From Polyangiaceae bacterium (lineage in GTDB: Bacteria; Myxococcota_A; Polyangia; Polyangiales; Polyangiaceae): a stretch of DNA of 37,824 bases. The DNA is taken from positions 1 through 37,824 of the forward strand of contig JAICQO010000068.1 in NCBI GenBank assembly GCA_025937835.1. Reading direction: 5' to 3'. Of this stretch, positions 8,634 through 16,190 are shown piece by piece (the first letter of the stretch is position 1; every line of letters begins with the position of its first letter). Both the position numbers and the translations under genes were made by a program. The notes beneath the pieces are model-generated. The model saw nothing but the letters and a program-made list of their open reading frames with translations, was not told the origin of the DNA and ran no database searches.

Positions 8634-8820
8634 GACGATCTTCTCCTGAGCGCTCGTGAGACCGCGGGGGCGAAGGCGAACGATACCCGGGGGCCCCAGT
8701 CGAGCGGGCTAAAGCTAGCGCTCCGACTCGGGTGGGAGCAACCCCGAATAGCGCGCACACATTGGGGGATGCCGCCTTCGGAAGGGCAACCGCGCCTCGG
8801 CTCGACCGCTCCCGAGACGA

Positions 8821-11037
8821 CTAATCGACGGTCATGCCCAGAGCGTCGAACAGGAAGGCGTAGATGTCCGTGACTTCCTGCACCAGCTTGCTCACGGGCA
8901 TGCCTGCGCCGTGGCCGGCGGAGCGCTCCGTTCGCAACAATACCGGCAGACCGGAGCGGGTGGCGCGCTGCAGCGCGGCGACGAACTTGCGCGCGTGCAA
9001 GGGGGCGACGCGCGTGTCGCTCTCGGCCGTCGTGACCAACACCGAGGGGTAGTCCGTGCCGTCGCGGACGCGGTGGTAGGGCGAATACGCGAACAGCGCT
9101 CGAAACTGCGCCGGGTCCTCGGGCGAGCCGTATTCGGGTACCCAGAGCTTGGCGATCAAGAATTTCGGGTAACGGATCATGTCCGTGAGCGGCACACCGG
9201 CCACGGCTGCGCGAAAAAGCTCCGGGCGCTGCGTGACGGCCGCCGCCACCAGCAGCCCGCCGTTCGAGCGGCCGTGGATCGCGAGCCGCTCGGGGCGCGT
9301 CAGCCGCCGCCGGATCAGGTCTTCGGCGACCGCGATGAAATCGTCGAAGGTGTTTTGCTTATTTTCGAGCTGGCCGCCCTTGTGCCAACCCTCTCCGAGC
9401 TCGCCGCCTCCGCGCGCGTTGGCCTGCACGTAGACGCCGCCGCGTTCCAGGAATGCGTAGCTCGAGCGGCTGAAACGCGGGAGCAGGTTGATGTTGAAGC
9501 CGCCGTAGCCGTAGAGCAGCGTCGGGTTGTCGCCGGACTTCGGGTTCAGCGTCTTCTTGCGGACGAGCGAGTAGGGGACCTGCGTGCCGTCCTTCGAGCG
9601 CGCCGCTGCGGTCTCGACCACGAAGTCTTCTGCGCGGATCGGCGCCTTCACGGCCTGCCAGAGCCGATCCTTGCCCGTTCCGAGATCGAGCGCACGCACG
9701 GCGGGCGGAACGGCGAACGACTCGAACGCGTAGAACACGGTCTTGTCGTCGGGTAGGCCGGAGAAGCCGTCGCTCGCGCCGACCACCGGCAGCGGGATCG
9801 GCCCCTTGCTCTTGCCCGACGTGTCGAAGCGCTCGAGCCGCGAGATGCCGGAGTGCAGGTACGACACCACGAGCTCTCCGCCGATCACGTCGAAGGCCGA
9901 CAGCACGTCTTCGGCGTGCTCGGGCAGGATCTCCGTCCACGACTCGCGTGCAGGTGTCCTGGGATCGACGCGGAAGACCCGGTACCGCGGCGCGCCCTCG
10001 TTGGTCATCACGTACAGCGCGTCCGCGAGCGGGACCGGCGAATACAGATTCTTTCCCTCGGGGCTGATGCGCACGAACGTCGAGCCCGGCTGCTTCAGAT
10101 CCTTCAGGTAAACCAGGCTCTCGCTCCAGCCACGGCTGACGGTCACGGCGAGGTAGCGGCCGCCGGGCGAGAGGCTCACGTTCGGAAACTCGGTGCGCTC
10201 GAGCCCTTCGCCGAACACCAGCGGGTCGAGGGCGAAGGGCCGCCCGAGCTCGTGCTCGTAGACCTTCCGGTGATAGCGCTCCTCGCCCTCCGGCACGCTG
10301 CCGGGGGCAGGGTTCCGCGTATAAAAAAAGCGTTGCCCGCCCGGAAGCCAGGCGATCGAAGCGTGCCGCGTCTGCGGGATCACGTCGGAGAGCTCGCGCC
10401 CCTGCTCGACGTCGAGGATCTTGAGCACGCTGTCTTCGGTGCCGTGCTCGCTGGTCCCGTAGGCGAGGTGGCGACCCTCTTCCGACGGCGCGAACCAATC
10501 GAGCGCGGTGGTGTGCTCGTCGCCGCCGAGCAGATTCGGATCGACCAGCACGCGCTCGGGGCCGTCGAGCCCATCGCGCACGTACAAGATCGGGTGGTTC
10601 TGCTTGCCTTCGCGGCGCGTGTAGAACAGGCGCAGCGTGCCCTTTGCGCTGCGCTTGACGTGCGGCAGCGAGATCGAGCCGATTTCGAGCAGCTCGCCCA
10701 GCCGCTTCTCGAGCGCCGCCTTGCCGGGCACGCGAGCCAGGGTGCGCTCGAGCAGCTCGTTCTGACGGTCGATCCAGCGCGTGACCTCGGGATCGGTGTC
10801 GGATTCGAGCCAGCGATACGGATCCTTCACCTCCACGCCGAACAGGACGTCTCGCACGTCCTCGCGGCGCGTGGGCACTTCGTGGACCGTCATGGGGTGG
10901 GAGTGTACCAACACCTTCGTCTGCTCGAGGACTGCGCCAGGGCCGCGACGTTGATCGAGGTGAGACATCGACGGCCGTGCGCCACCACAGGCGCACACGA
11001 GCAGCGATCCCGCGACGAGCAGCGCCAGCGCTCTCAC
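8821..11037 (-). CDS. Prolyl oligopeptidase (S9A), exported
   Basis: Serine peptidase of family S9A, cleaving short peptides after proline. It has 738 residues. An N-terminal hydrophobic signal with VCAC suggests a lipoprotein (Cys17), so it acts outside the cytoplasm. After the N-terminal segment (KDPYRWLESDTDPEVTRWI, the typical S9A opening) comes the seven-bladed propeller to about 445, then the alpha/beta-hydrolase domain. The catalytic triad is visible as Ser591 in GRSNGG, Asp674 in ESDTRV and His709 in SAGHGAG; LLYGYGGFNI is the oxyanion-side motif. The GTG start at 11037 overlaps the TGA of the kinase gene (GTGA), so it is the third gene of the gltA-kinase operon. Gene length is normal for the family. 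Confidence 0.95.
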   Translation of the reverse strand: MRALALLVAGSLLVCACGGARPSMSHLDQRRGPGAVLEQTKVLVHSHPMTVHEVPTRREDVRDVLFGVEVKDPYRWLESDTDPEVTRWIDRQNELLERTLARVPGKAALEKRLGELLEIGSISLPHVKRSAKGTLRLFYTRREGKQNHPILYVRDGLDGPERVLVDPNLLGGDEHTTALDWFAPSEEGRHLAYGTSEHGTEDSVLKILDVEQGRELSDVIPQTRHASIAWLPGGQRFFYTRNPAPGSVPEGEERYHRKVYEHELGRPFALDPLVFGEGLERTEFPNVSLSPGGRYLAVTVSRGWSESLVYLKDLKQPGSTFVRISPEGKNLYSPVPLADALYVMTNEGAPRYRVFRVDPRTPARESWTEILPEHAEDVLSAFDVIGGELVVSYLHSGISRLERFDTSGKSKGPIPLPVVGASDGFSGLPDDKTVFYAFESFAVPPAVRALDLGTGKDRLWQAVKAPIRAEDFVVETAAARSKDGTQVPYSLVRKKTLNPKSGDNPTLLYGYGGFNINLLPRFSRSSYAFLERGGVYVQANARGGGELGEGWHKGGQLENKQNTFDDFIAVAEDLIRRRLTRPERLAIHGRSNGGLLVAAAVTQRPELFRAAVAGVPLTDMIRYPKFLIAKLWVPEYGSPEDPAQFRALFAYSPYHRVRDGTDYPSVLVTTAESDTRVAPLHARKFVAALQRATRSGLPVLLRTERSAGHGAGMPVSKLVQEVTDIYAFLFDALGMTVD

Positions 11038-12080
11038 GACGGCGGGGGCACCGAGGCGTACGGCCCGAACTTCTGCGACAGCACGCGCAGCGCTTCGCGA
11101 CCGCGTTCGGTGGTCGGCACGTACATATCGGGTGCACGCGAGAGCGGCCGCGTCTCCACGCGCGCGGAGCGCGCCAGGATCGCGTCGAGGTCTTCCGCGA
11201 AAGCGTTCATCGTGGGATAGCGGTTGTCCGGGTGCTTGCGCGTGGCGTTCAGGATCAACGCCTCCACTTGCGGATCGATGCCCTCGACCAGCCAGGACGG
11301 CGGAGGGATCGGCGAGAAGAGCTGGTGGCGGAGCACCATCGGGCCGGCGTCGGTCTCGAACGGCAGGTGCCCCGTGACCAGCCGGAACAGCACGACCCCC
11401 AGCGCGTAAACGTCCGCGCGCGCGTCGACCATTTCCACCACGATCTGTTCGGGTGCCATGTACTCGATGGTCCCGAGCACGGTCGAGGCGTCGTCTCGGT
11501 GCGTTTCTTCGGAGGAGAGCTTGGCCATGCCGAAGTCGAGCAGCTTCACGGCGAGCTCAGAGCCTGGGCCGCGTCGGACCTGCAGGTTGCCGGGCTTCAC
11601 GTCACGGTGCACGACGCCGGCAGCGTGTGCCGCCGCCAGAGCATCCGCGGCTTCGCGCACGATCTTCAGCGCCTGGTCGAGCTTCACCCGCCCCTTGCGC
11701 GCGAGCAGCTTGTCGAGCGGCTCACCCGGCAATGCTTCCATCACCAGGTACGGCAGCCCGCCCGAGGTCACGCCCTCATCGAGCACGGTCACGACGTTCG
11801 GATGGCGAACGCGGCGCGTCACCGTCGCTTCGCGCGCGACCAACGCCCGAAACCCCGGCTTTTCCGCGGCTTCGGGCGATAGCAGCTTCACGACCACCGC
11901 GCGCTCGGTCGCGAGGTCGCTCGCCAGATACACGCGTGCAGTCGCGCCGTGGCTCAAAAATCCTTCTATCTTGTAGCGGCCGTCGAGGATCGCCCCGGAC
12001 AACTGCGAAGGCGACGCAGTGAGGACCCGTGTCGCCACGGGTCCTGTCTCCGAAGCGGGATCCTCGCCGTCAGGGCTCAA
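11034..12080 (-). CDS. Hanks-type Ser/Thr protein kinase
   Basis: Soluble protein kinase of 348 residues, with no transmembrane helix. The kinase domain covers about 36-300: a degenerate glycine loop (FLSHGATARVY at 41-51), ATP-binding Lys65 in VVVKLL, the alphaC Glu84, catalytic HRDVKPGN with Asp160, DFG with Asp182, and APE at 209-211. All catalytic residues are present, so it should be active. The N-terminal 35 residues are polar and likely disordered. The start is TTG 12080, which overlaps the TGA of citrate synthase (TTGA), with GGGAG about 6 nt upstream. It therefore appears coupled to citrate synthase upstream and to the peptidase downstream. Substrates are unknown. Confidence 0.94.
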   Translation of the reverse strand: MSPDGEDPASETGPVATRVLTASPSQLSGAILDGRYKIEGFLSHGATARVYLASDLATERAVVVKLLSPEAAEKPGFRALVAREATVTRRVRHPNVVTVLDEGVTSGGLPYLVMEALPGEPLDKLLARKGRVKLDQALKIVREAADALAAAHAAGVVHRDVKPGNLQVRRGPGSELAVKLLDFGMAKLSSEETHRDDASTVLGTIEYMAPEQIVVEMVDARADVYALGVVLFRLVTGHLPFETDAGPMVLRHQLFSPIPPPSWLVEGIDPQVEALILNATRKHPDNRYPTMNAFAEDLDAILARSARVETRPLSRAPDMYVPTTERGREALRVLSQKFGPYASVPPPS

Positions 12081-13420
12081 TCAGTCTCCCTCGGTGAGCT
12101 CTTGGTTGCTTCGGGCAGCCGCGACGGCTTGCGCTCGCCCATCGGCACGAACTTCCGCTCGTCGTAGCCCGTGAAGATCTGCCGCGGGCGCGCGATCTTC
12201 TGCTCCTTGTCGAGCAGCATCTCTTCGTACTGTGCGAGCCAGCCCGAGGTGCGCGGGATCGCGAACAGCACGGGGAACATGTCGACCGGGATCTGCAGCG
12301 CCTCGTAGATGAGGCCCGAGTAGAAGTCGACGTTCGGGTACAGCTTGCGCGACACGAAGTAGTCGTCCGAGAGCGCGATGCGTTCGAGCTCGAGCGCCAC
12401 GCCGAGCAGCGGGCTCTTGCGGCCCACCAGGTCGAACACCTGATCCGCGAGGCGCTTGATCACGCGCGCGCGCGGGTCGTAGTTCTTGTACACGCGGTGG
12501 CCGAAGCCCATCAGGCGCCCGCCGACTCCGCCCTTCACCTCTTTGATGAAGGCCGGGACGTTGTTGACGCTGCCGATCTCGCGCAGCATGCGCAACACGG
12601 CCTCGTTCGCCCCGCCGTGGAGCGGGCCGTACAGCGCCGCAGCAGCGCCGGCGACGGCCACGTACGGATCGGCGCGCGAGCTGCCGATCCCGCGCATCAC
12701 GCTGGTCGAACAGTTCTGCTCGTGATCGGCGTGGAGGATGAACAGCACGTCGAGCGCCCGGACCACCTCGGGGTGGATCTCGAACTTCGGCTCGGCGATG
12801 CGCTTCATCATGTACAGGAAGTTCTCGGTGTAGCTGAGCTCGTTGCTCGGATACACGAACGGCATCCCCATGCTGTGCCGGTAGCTCCAGGCCGCGATGG
12901 TCGGCATCTTCGCGATTAGCCGCGTCATCTGCGCGCGGCGGATCTCTCGATCCATCACGTGCTTGGCTTCGGGGTAGAAGGTGCTGAGCGCGCCGACGGT
13001 CGCCACCAGCATGCCCATCGGGTGCGCGTCGTAGCGGAAGCCGTCGATGAACGTGCGCACGTTCTCGTGCACGAAGGTGTGGTGCGTGATGTCGTGCGTG
13101 AACTCGGCGAGCTCGGACTGCGTGGGCAGCTCGCCGTTCATCAGCAGGTACGCGACCTCGAGGTAGGTGGCATTCTCTGCGAGCTGATCGACGGGGTAGC
13201 CGCGGTAACGCAGGATCCCCTTGTCGCCATCGATGTACGTGATCGCCGATCGACACGAACTGGTGTTCATGAAGCCGGGGTCGTACGTGAGCAGACCGAA
13301 GTCGTCGTCGCCGGTGCGGATCTGGCGCAGATCCGTGGCGCGAATCGTGCCTTCGCTGACCGGGACCTCGTAGGTTTTGCCGGTCCGGTTATCGGTGATC
13401 GTGAGCGTGTCCTTGGGCAT
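12077..13420 (-). CDS. gltA: Citrate synthase
   Basis: Condenses acetyl-CoA and oxaloacetate to citrate, the entry step of the TCA cycle. The 447 residues match the Gram-negative (type II, NADH-sensitive family) length and N-terminal beta domain (TLTITDNRTGKTYEVPV). The catalytic triad is seen as His268 in GPLHGGANE, His308 in GFGHRVYK and Asp365 in NVDFYSG; these sit three residues beyond the E. coli numbers His264, His305 and Asp362. ATG 13420 matches the family start; in-frame codons further upstream are not coding and would run into the divergent lipoprotein gene. The C-terminal tail after about residue 420 is polar and Ser/Arg-rich. It is the first gene of an operon with a Ser/Thr kinase and an S9A peptidase. 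Confidence 0.96.
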   Translation of the reverse strand: MPKDTLTITDNRTGKTYEVPVSEGTIRATDLRQIRTGDDDFGLLTYDPGFMNTSSCRSAITYIDGDKGILRYRGYPVDQLAENATYLEVAYLLMNGELPTQSELAEFTHDITHHTFVHENVRTFIDGFRYDAHPMGMLVATVGALSTFYPEAKHVMDREIRRAQMTRLIAKMPTIAAWSYRHSMGMPFVYPSNELSYTENFLYMMKRIAEPKFEIHPEVVRALDVLFILHADHEQNCSTSVMRGIGSSRADPYVAVAGAAAALYGPLHGGANEAVLRMLREIGSVNNVPAFIKEVKGGVGGRLMGFGHRVYKNYDPRARVIKRLADQVFDLVGRKSPLLGVALELERIALSDDYFVSRKLYPNVDFYSGLIYEALQIPVDMFPVLFAIPRTSGWLAQYEEMLLDKEQKIARPRQIFTGYDERKFVPMGERKPSRLPEATKSSPRETD

Positions 13421-13548
13421 CGTTTGGCCGAGAGCGGAAAGGGTAGGGACGGATACTTTCCCGAACCCTCCCGTACCGCAAGCCCGCTCCGTGATCTCTC
13501 TGCCGATTTCTGGGCCACCCCGTCCAGTTTTCGGCATGGGCCAGAGGG

Positions 13549-15153
13549 ATGCGTTCTCGTGTTGCGACGTGGTGCCTCGGTGCGCTGGCCTTGCCAGCCC
13601 TGTCGGCGTGCGGCTGGCTGTCCGATACGGATCCGGGGCTTTCCAAGATCGCCGCGGATCCAGCTGCGGCCGCCAGCAGGCGAGAGGGTGACTGGACCCA
13701 AGTGCCGGTTCCGCCGACGAACGGTCCCAAGCTCCATCCATTGTCGATGGTGGTGCCGATTCGCCTCAAACCCGAACCCCGCGCCGAAGTGGCTGGGTAC
13801 CTGCGAATTGGCGCGGCCGTCCCGCGCTCGAAGGAACCGGTCACGCTGCGCGATTGCCCCGGCGGCTGGTACGCGATCCGGCCGGTCGGCTTCGTTTGCG
13901 CGGGCCCCGAAGTGACGCTCAACGAGCAACACGCGTTGGTGCGGGCCGTCGGCGTCGAGCCCGATCGCTCCAAGCCGATGCCGTACAAATACGCTTTCGT
14001 CAGGGCGATCGTCCCGAATTACCTGCGGATCCCGAGCACCGCCGAGCAGCACCGCTACGAGATGAGCCTCGAGCGTCATTTGAGAAACTACGGCAAACTC
14101 CACGAGTCCTGGAACGAGCTCGACGTGGGCGCGAACGACGTGCCGCTCGATGAGCAGGGGCTCGCCACCGGAAAAATCCCGGACCATGCCCGGCCGATGG
14201 ACCTGAGCGAGCGCTACGGCGGCAACGGCAACGACGCTGTCCCATGGTGGCTCGAGGGAAGCCGCAAGATCCCCAATCTTTCCACCTTCAAGGCGCCGCC
14301 CAACGCCGCGATCACCAACCGGGTACAACGCCATGCCGGGCTGGCGCTGATTGGAACGTTCGTCGCCGGGGAGGAGGCGGGCAAGCGGCGTTTCGCGATC
14401 ACGACGGACGCGCGGCTCGTGCCGGCCGACAAACTAAAAGCCGACTCGGGCTCACCGTTCCACGGCGCCGTGATCCAGAACGTGGGTTTGCCCGTGGCTT
14501 TCCCGCGCGCTTCGCGTGCCCGTTTCTATCGTTTCGAAGGCAAGAGCTTCGAAGCAGCCGGCGCCGCCCCCTACCGCGAGATCGTTCCACTCACGGGCCG
14601 CTCGCACGTGGCGGGCGGGAAGCGCTACGTCGAGACCCGGGCCGGGGAGTGGTTGAACGCCGCGGAGGCCAAGATCATCGTCAAGCCGAGCTCGCTGCCG
14701 AGCTTCGCGAAAAAGGGCCAAATCTGGCTCGATATCTCGCTCTTGAATCAGACCCTGACGCTGTGGCGCGGGGCCGATCCGATCTACGCCACGCTCGTCT
14801 CCACCGGCCGCGACGGCATCGGTGAACCCGGCAAGACCCTGAGCACGCCTCAGGGCACCTTCCGGATCGTACAGAAGCACGTCACCACCACCATGGACTC
14901 CGCGATCGCCGATCAAGAGTTCGAGCTCCGCGACGTGCCGTGGGTGATGTACTTCAAGGGCGGCTACGCGCTCCACGCCGCTTACTGGCACGACGACTTC
15001 GGGCGCGCGCGCTCGCACGGCTGCGTGAACCTCTCGCCGATCGACGCGCGCTACATCTTCGAGAACACCACGCCCGGCGTGCCCGAGCACTGGCACGCGG
15101 CCTATGCCAGCGACGGCACCGAGGCCGGCACGCTCATCAACATCCATCCTTGA
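13549..15153 (+). CDS. L,D-transpeptidase (YkuD) lipoprotein
   Basis: Predicted lipoprotein of 534 residues with lipobox LSAC (Cys21). The first 380 residues lack a clear family call; they include PVPPTNGPKLHPLSMVVPIR, a segment that may be a cell-wall-binding or SH3-like module. The C-terminal YkuD domain (about 385-534) begins at QIWLDISLLNQTLTLW and carries the catalytic motif HAAYWHDDFGRARSHGCVNL, with His490 and the nucleophile Cys492. The family makes 3-3 cross-links in peptidoglycan or attaches lipoproteins to it. The gene is divergent from gltA with 128 bp between starts. It overlaps the next gene by 4 nt (TTGA), indicating coupled translation and a joint role in the envelope. Confidence 0.92.
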   Translation: MRSRVATWCLGALALPALSACGWLSDTDPGLSKIAADPAAAASRREGDWTQVPVPPTNGPKLHPLSMVVPIRLKPEPRAEVAGYLRIGAAVPRSKEPVTLRDCPGGWYAIRPVGFVCAGPEVTLNEQHALVRAVGVEPDRSKPMPYKYAFVRAIVPNYLRIPSTAEQHRYEMSLERHLRNYGKLHESWNELDVGANDVPLDEQGLATGKIPDHARPMDLSERYGGNGNDAVPWWLEGSRKIPNLSTFKAPPNAAITNRVQRHAGLALIGTFVAGEEAGKRRFAITTDARLVPADKLKADSGSPFHGAVIQNVGLPVAFPRASRARFYRFEGKSFEAAGAAPYREIVPLTGRSHVAGGKRYVETRAGEWLNAAEAKIIVKPSSLPSFAKKGQIWLDISLLNQTLTLWRGADPIYATLVSTGRDGIGEPGKTLSTPQGTFRIVQKHVTTTMDSAIADQEFELRDVPWVMYFKGGYALHAAYWHDDFGRARSHGCVNLSPIDARYIFENTTPGVPEHWHAAYASDGTEAGTLINIHP

Positions 15154-15821
15154 AAATCGCGCGGCTGCTGCTCGTGTTGGTATTAGCCGGCTGCTCGCGG
15201 CTGCCGGACTTCGCTGCGCCGAAGCGCATCGACTCCGACTCGAAAGAAAGCATCGAGTCCGACGATCTGATCTCGTACCGAAAGCTCCAGCGGGGCGACT
15301 TCAAACGTGCGAGCGCGCCGGGTCAGGTCAAACACGGGAAATACGAGCTAGGAGCCCTGACCTGCGGCTCGATCTCCACGTCCCCGGACACCCAGCTCGA
15401 GCTCGTCACGACCAAGTCGCCCGACGGTCAGGTGACGTACACCGGCACGCTCAAGGTCCTACGCTTCCGCTCGCTGATGGACCGCCAGTGCTCGTGGTGG
15501 AACCCCACCAACAAGCAGCACGACTACACGCTCCAGCACGAGCAAATCCATTTCGCCCTTCACGAGATCGAAGCCCGGCGCCTGAACGAAAAAGCCGCCA
15601 AGCTCGTGAAGACCACCAAAGTCGAATCCGACGACAAGGACGAGGTCGTCGAGCGCCTGAACGCCCTCATCAAGGAGCTGCTCGACGAGCACATCGAGAT
15701 CGCCCTCGAGCGCAACCACGACTTCGACTCGGAAACCTCCCTCGGCCACGACCCCAAACGCCAGGCCGAGTGGTGGAAGACAGTCCAACGCGAGCTGGCC
15801 GAGACCGCCCGCTTCAAGTAA
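15150..15821 (+). CDS. HEXXH-containing lipoprotein, putative metalloprotease (DUF922-like)
   Basis: Predicted lipoprotein of 223 residues. The TTG start at 15150 overlaps the TGA of the L,D-transpeptidase and begins directly with a signal peptide (KIARLLLVLVLAGC, lipid Cys15). HEQIH at 130-134 is an HEXXH zinc-protease signature; a following His138 and the acidic helix (DEVVERLNALIKELLDEHIEI) give a pattern like DUF922-type secreted Zn-dependent proteases. I assign this family from motif context only. There is a Trp pair before the motif (QCSWWNPT). It probably acts in the periplasm or outer membrane together with the transpeptidase. Confidence 0.75.
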   Translation: MKIARLLLVLVLAGCSRLPDFAAPKRIDSDSKESIESDDLISYRKLQRGDFKRASAPGQVKHGKYELGALTCGSISTSPDTQLELVTTKSPDGQVTYTGTLKVLRFRSLMDRQCSWWNPTNKQHDYTLQHEQIHFALHEIEARRLNEKAAKLVKTTKVESDDKDEVVERLNALIKELLDEHIEIALERNHDFDSETSLGHDPKRQAEWWKTVQRELAETARFK

Positions 15822-15829
15822 CCCCCGGA

Positions 15830-15850
15830 CGACGTGCACGTCGCACGTCG
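15830..15850 (+). terminator. Stem-loop after the HEXXH lipoprotein gene
   Basis: CGACGTGC at 15830-15837 pairs with GCACGTCG at 15843-15850 across a 5-nt loop, 8 nt after the stop codon. It is an 8-bp GC-rich hairpin in the right place for transcript ending. There is no downstream T-run, so classical Rho-independent termination is uncertain. Confidence 0.5.
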
Positions 15851-16073
15851 CAATCATTCGATCCGGCCGACTAGAAGACTGGAAGAGGAGGAAGGGACGG
15901 CAGGGATAAGTTCAAAGTGAAGAAATGGATTTTATTGGGGGGTCTAGATCTTAACCGCGTCTCCCTCCGCACCCGTGGCGAACAGCCGTCGCAACGCGTG
16001 ATCGGTGCGAGCGACCCACAAAAATCTTCCTGTCTTCTTCCCTTCCGATCTTCTTGTTGCATCCCCCGGTACC
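15851..16073. other. Non-coding, purine/pyrimidine-tract region
   Basis: This stretch separates two convergent genes and has lower GC than its surroundings. It holds a purine-rich tract (GGAAGAGGAGGAAGGGA near 15890-15906), an AT-rich patch (TGGATTTTATTGGGG) and a pyrimidine-rich tract near 16026-16056 (CTTCCTGTCTTCTTCCC). The purine and pyrimidine tracts are partly complementary and could pair over about 120 nt. Short open frames exist but have no normal third-position bias or recognisable product. I see no gene here. Confidence 0.4.
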
Positions 16074-16108
16074 CGTCGCGACGCGTCGTGGCTACGACGT
16101 TCGCGACG
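16074..16108. terminator. Imperfect inverted repeat between convergent genes
   Basis: CGTCGCG (16074-16080) pairs with CGCGACG (16102-16108), and CGTCGT (16084-16089) pairs with ACGACG (16094-16099) around a GGCT loop, giving 13 bp with a small internal bulge. It lies between the convergent HEXXH lipoprotein and phosphofructokinase genes, so it could act on both transcripts. It overlaps the start of the tandem repeat. Confidence 0.4.
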
Positions 16109-16186
16109 GATCGCCCTGCGGGTGAGCGCCCTGCGGGTGAGCGACGGATCGCCCCGCGGGTGAGCGACGGATCGCCCCGCGGGTGG
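16103..16186. repeat. 23-bp tandem repeat, about 3.6 copies
   Basis: Units lie at 16103-16125, 16126-16140 (a copy missing 8 internal bases), 16141-16163 and 16164-16186. The full unit starts GCGACGGATCGCC and ends GCGGGTGA. Copies 3 and 4 are identical except for the last base; copy 1 has a single C-to-T difference. The repeat ends 4 nt before the phosphofructokinase stop codon. The unit length is not a multiple of three and the stretch is not part of a supported gene. Confidence 0.85.
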
Positions 16187-16190
16187 GGGG

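Noticed and set aside
8242-8649. Open plus-strand frame rich in Pro and Ala opposite the lactonase-like lipoprotein stalk
   Set aside because: It mirrors the Gly/Ala-rich stalk codons of the minus-strand gene; no start context and no independent feature.
13421-13741. Upstream extension of citrate synthase
   Set aside because: It overlaps the divergent L,D-transpeptidase gene and adds residues before the conserved N-terminal beta domain.
16103-16186. CRISPR-like array
   Set aside because: Units are contiguous with no unique spacers, so it is a plain tandem repeat.
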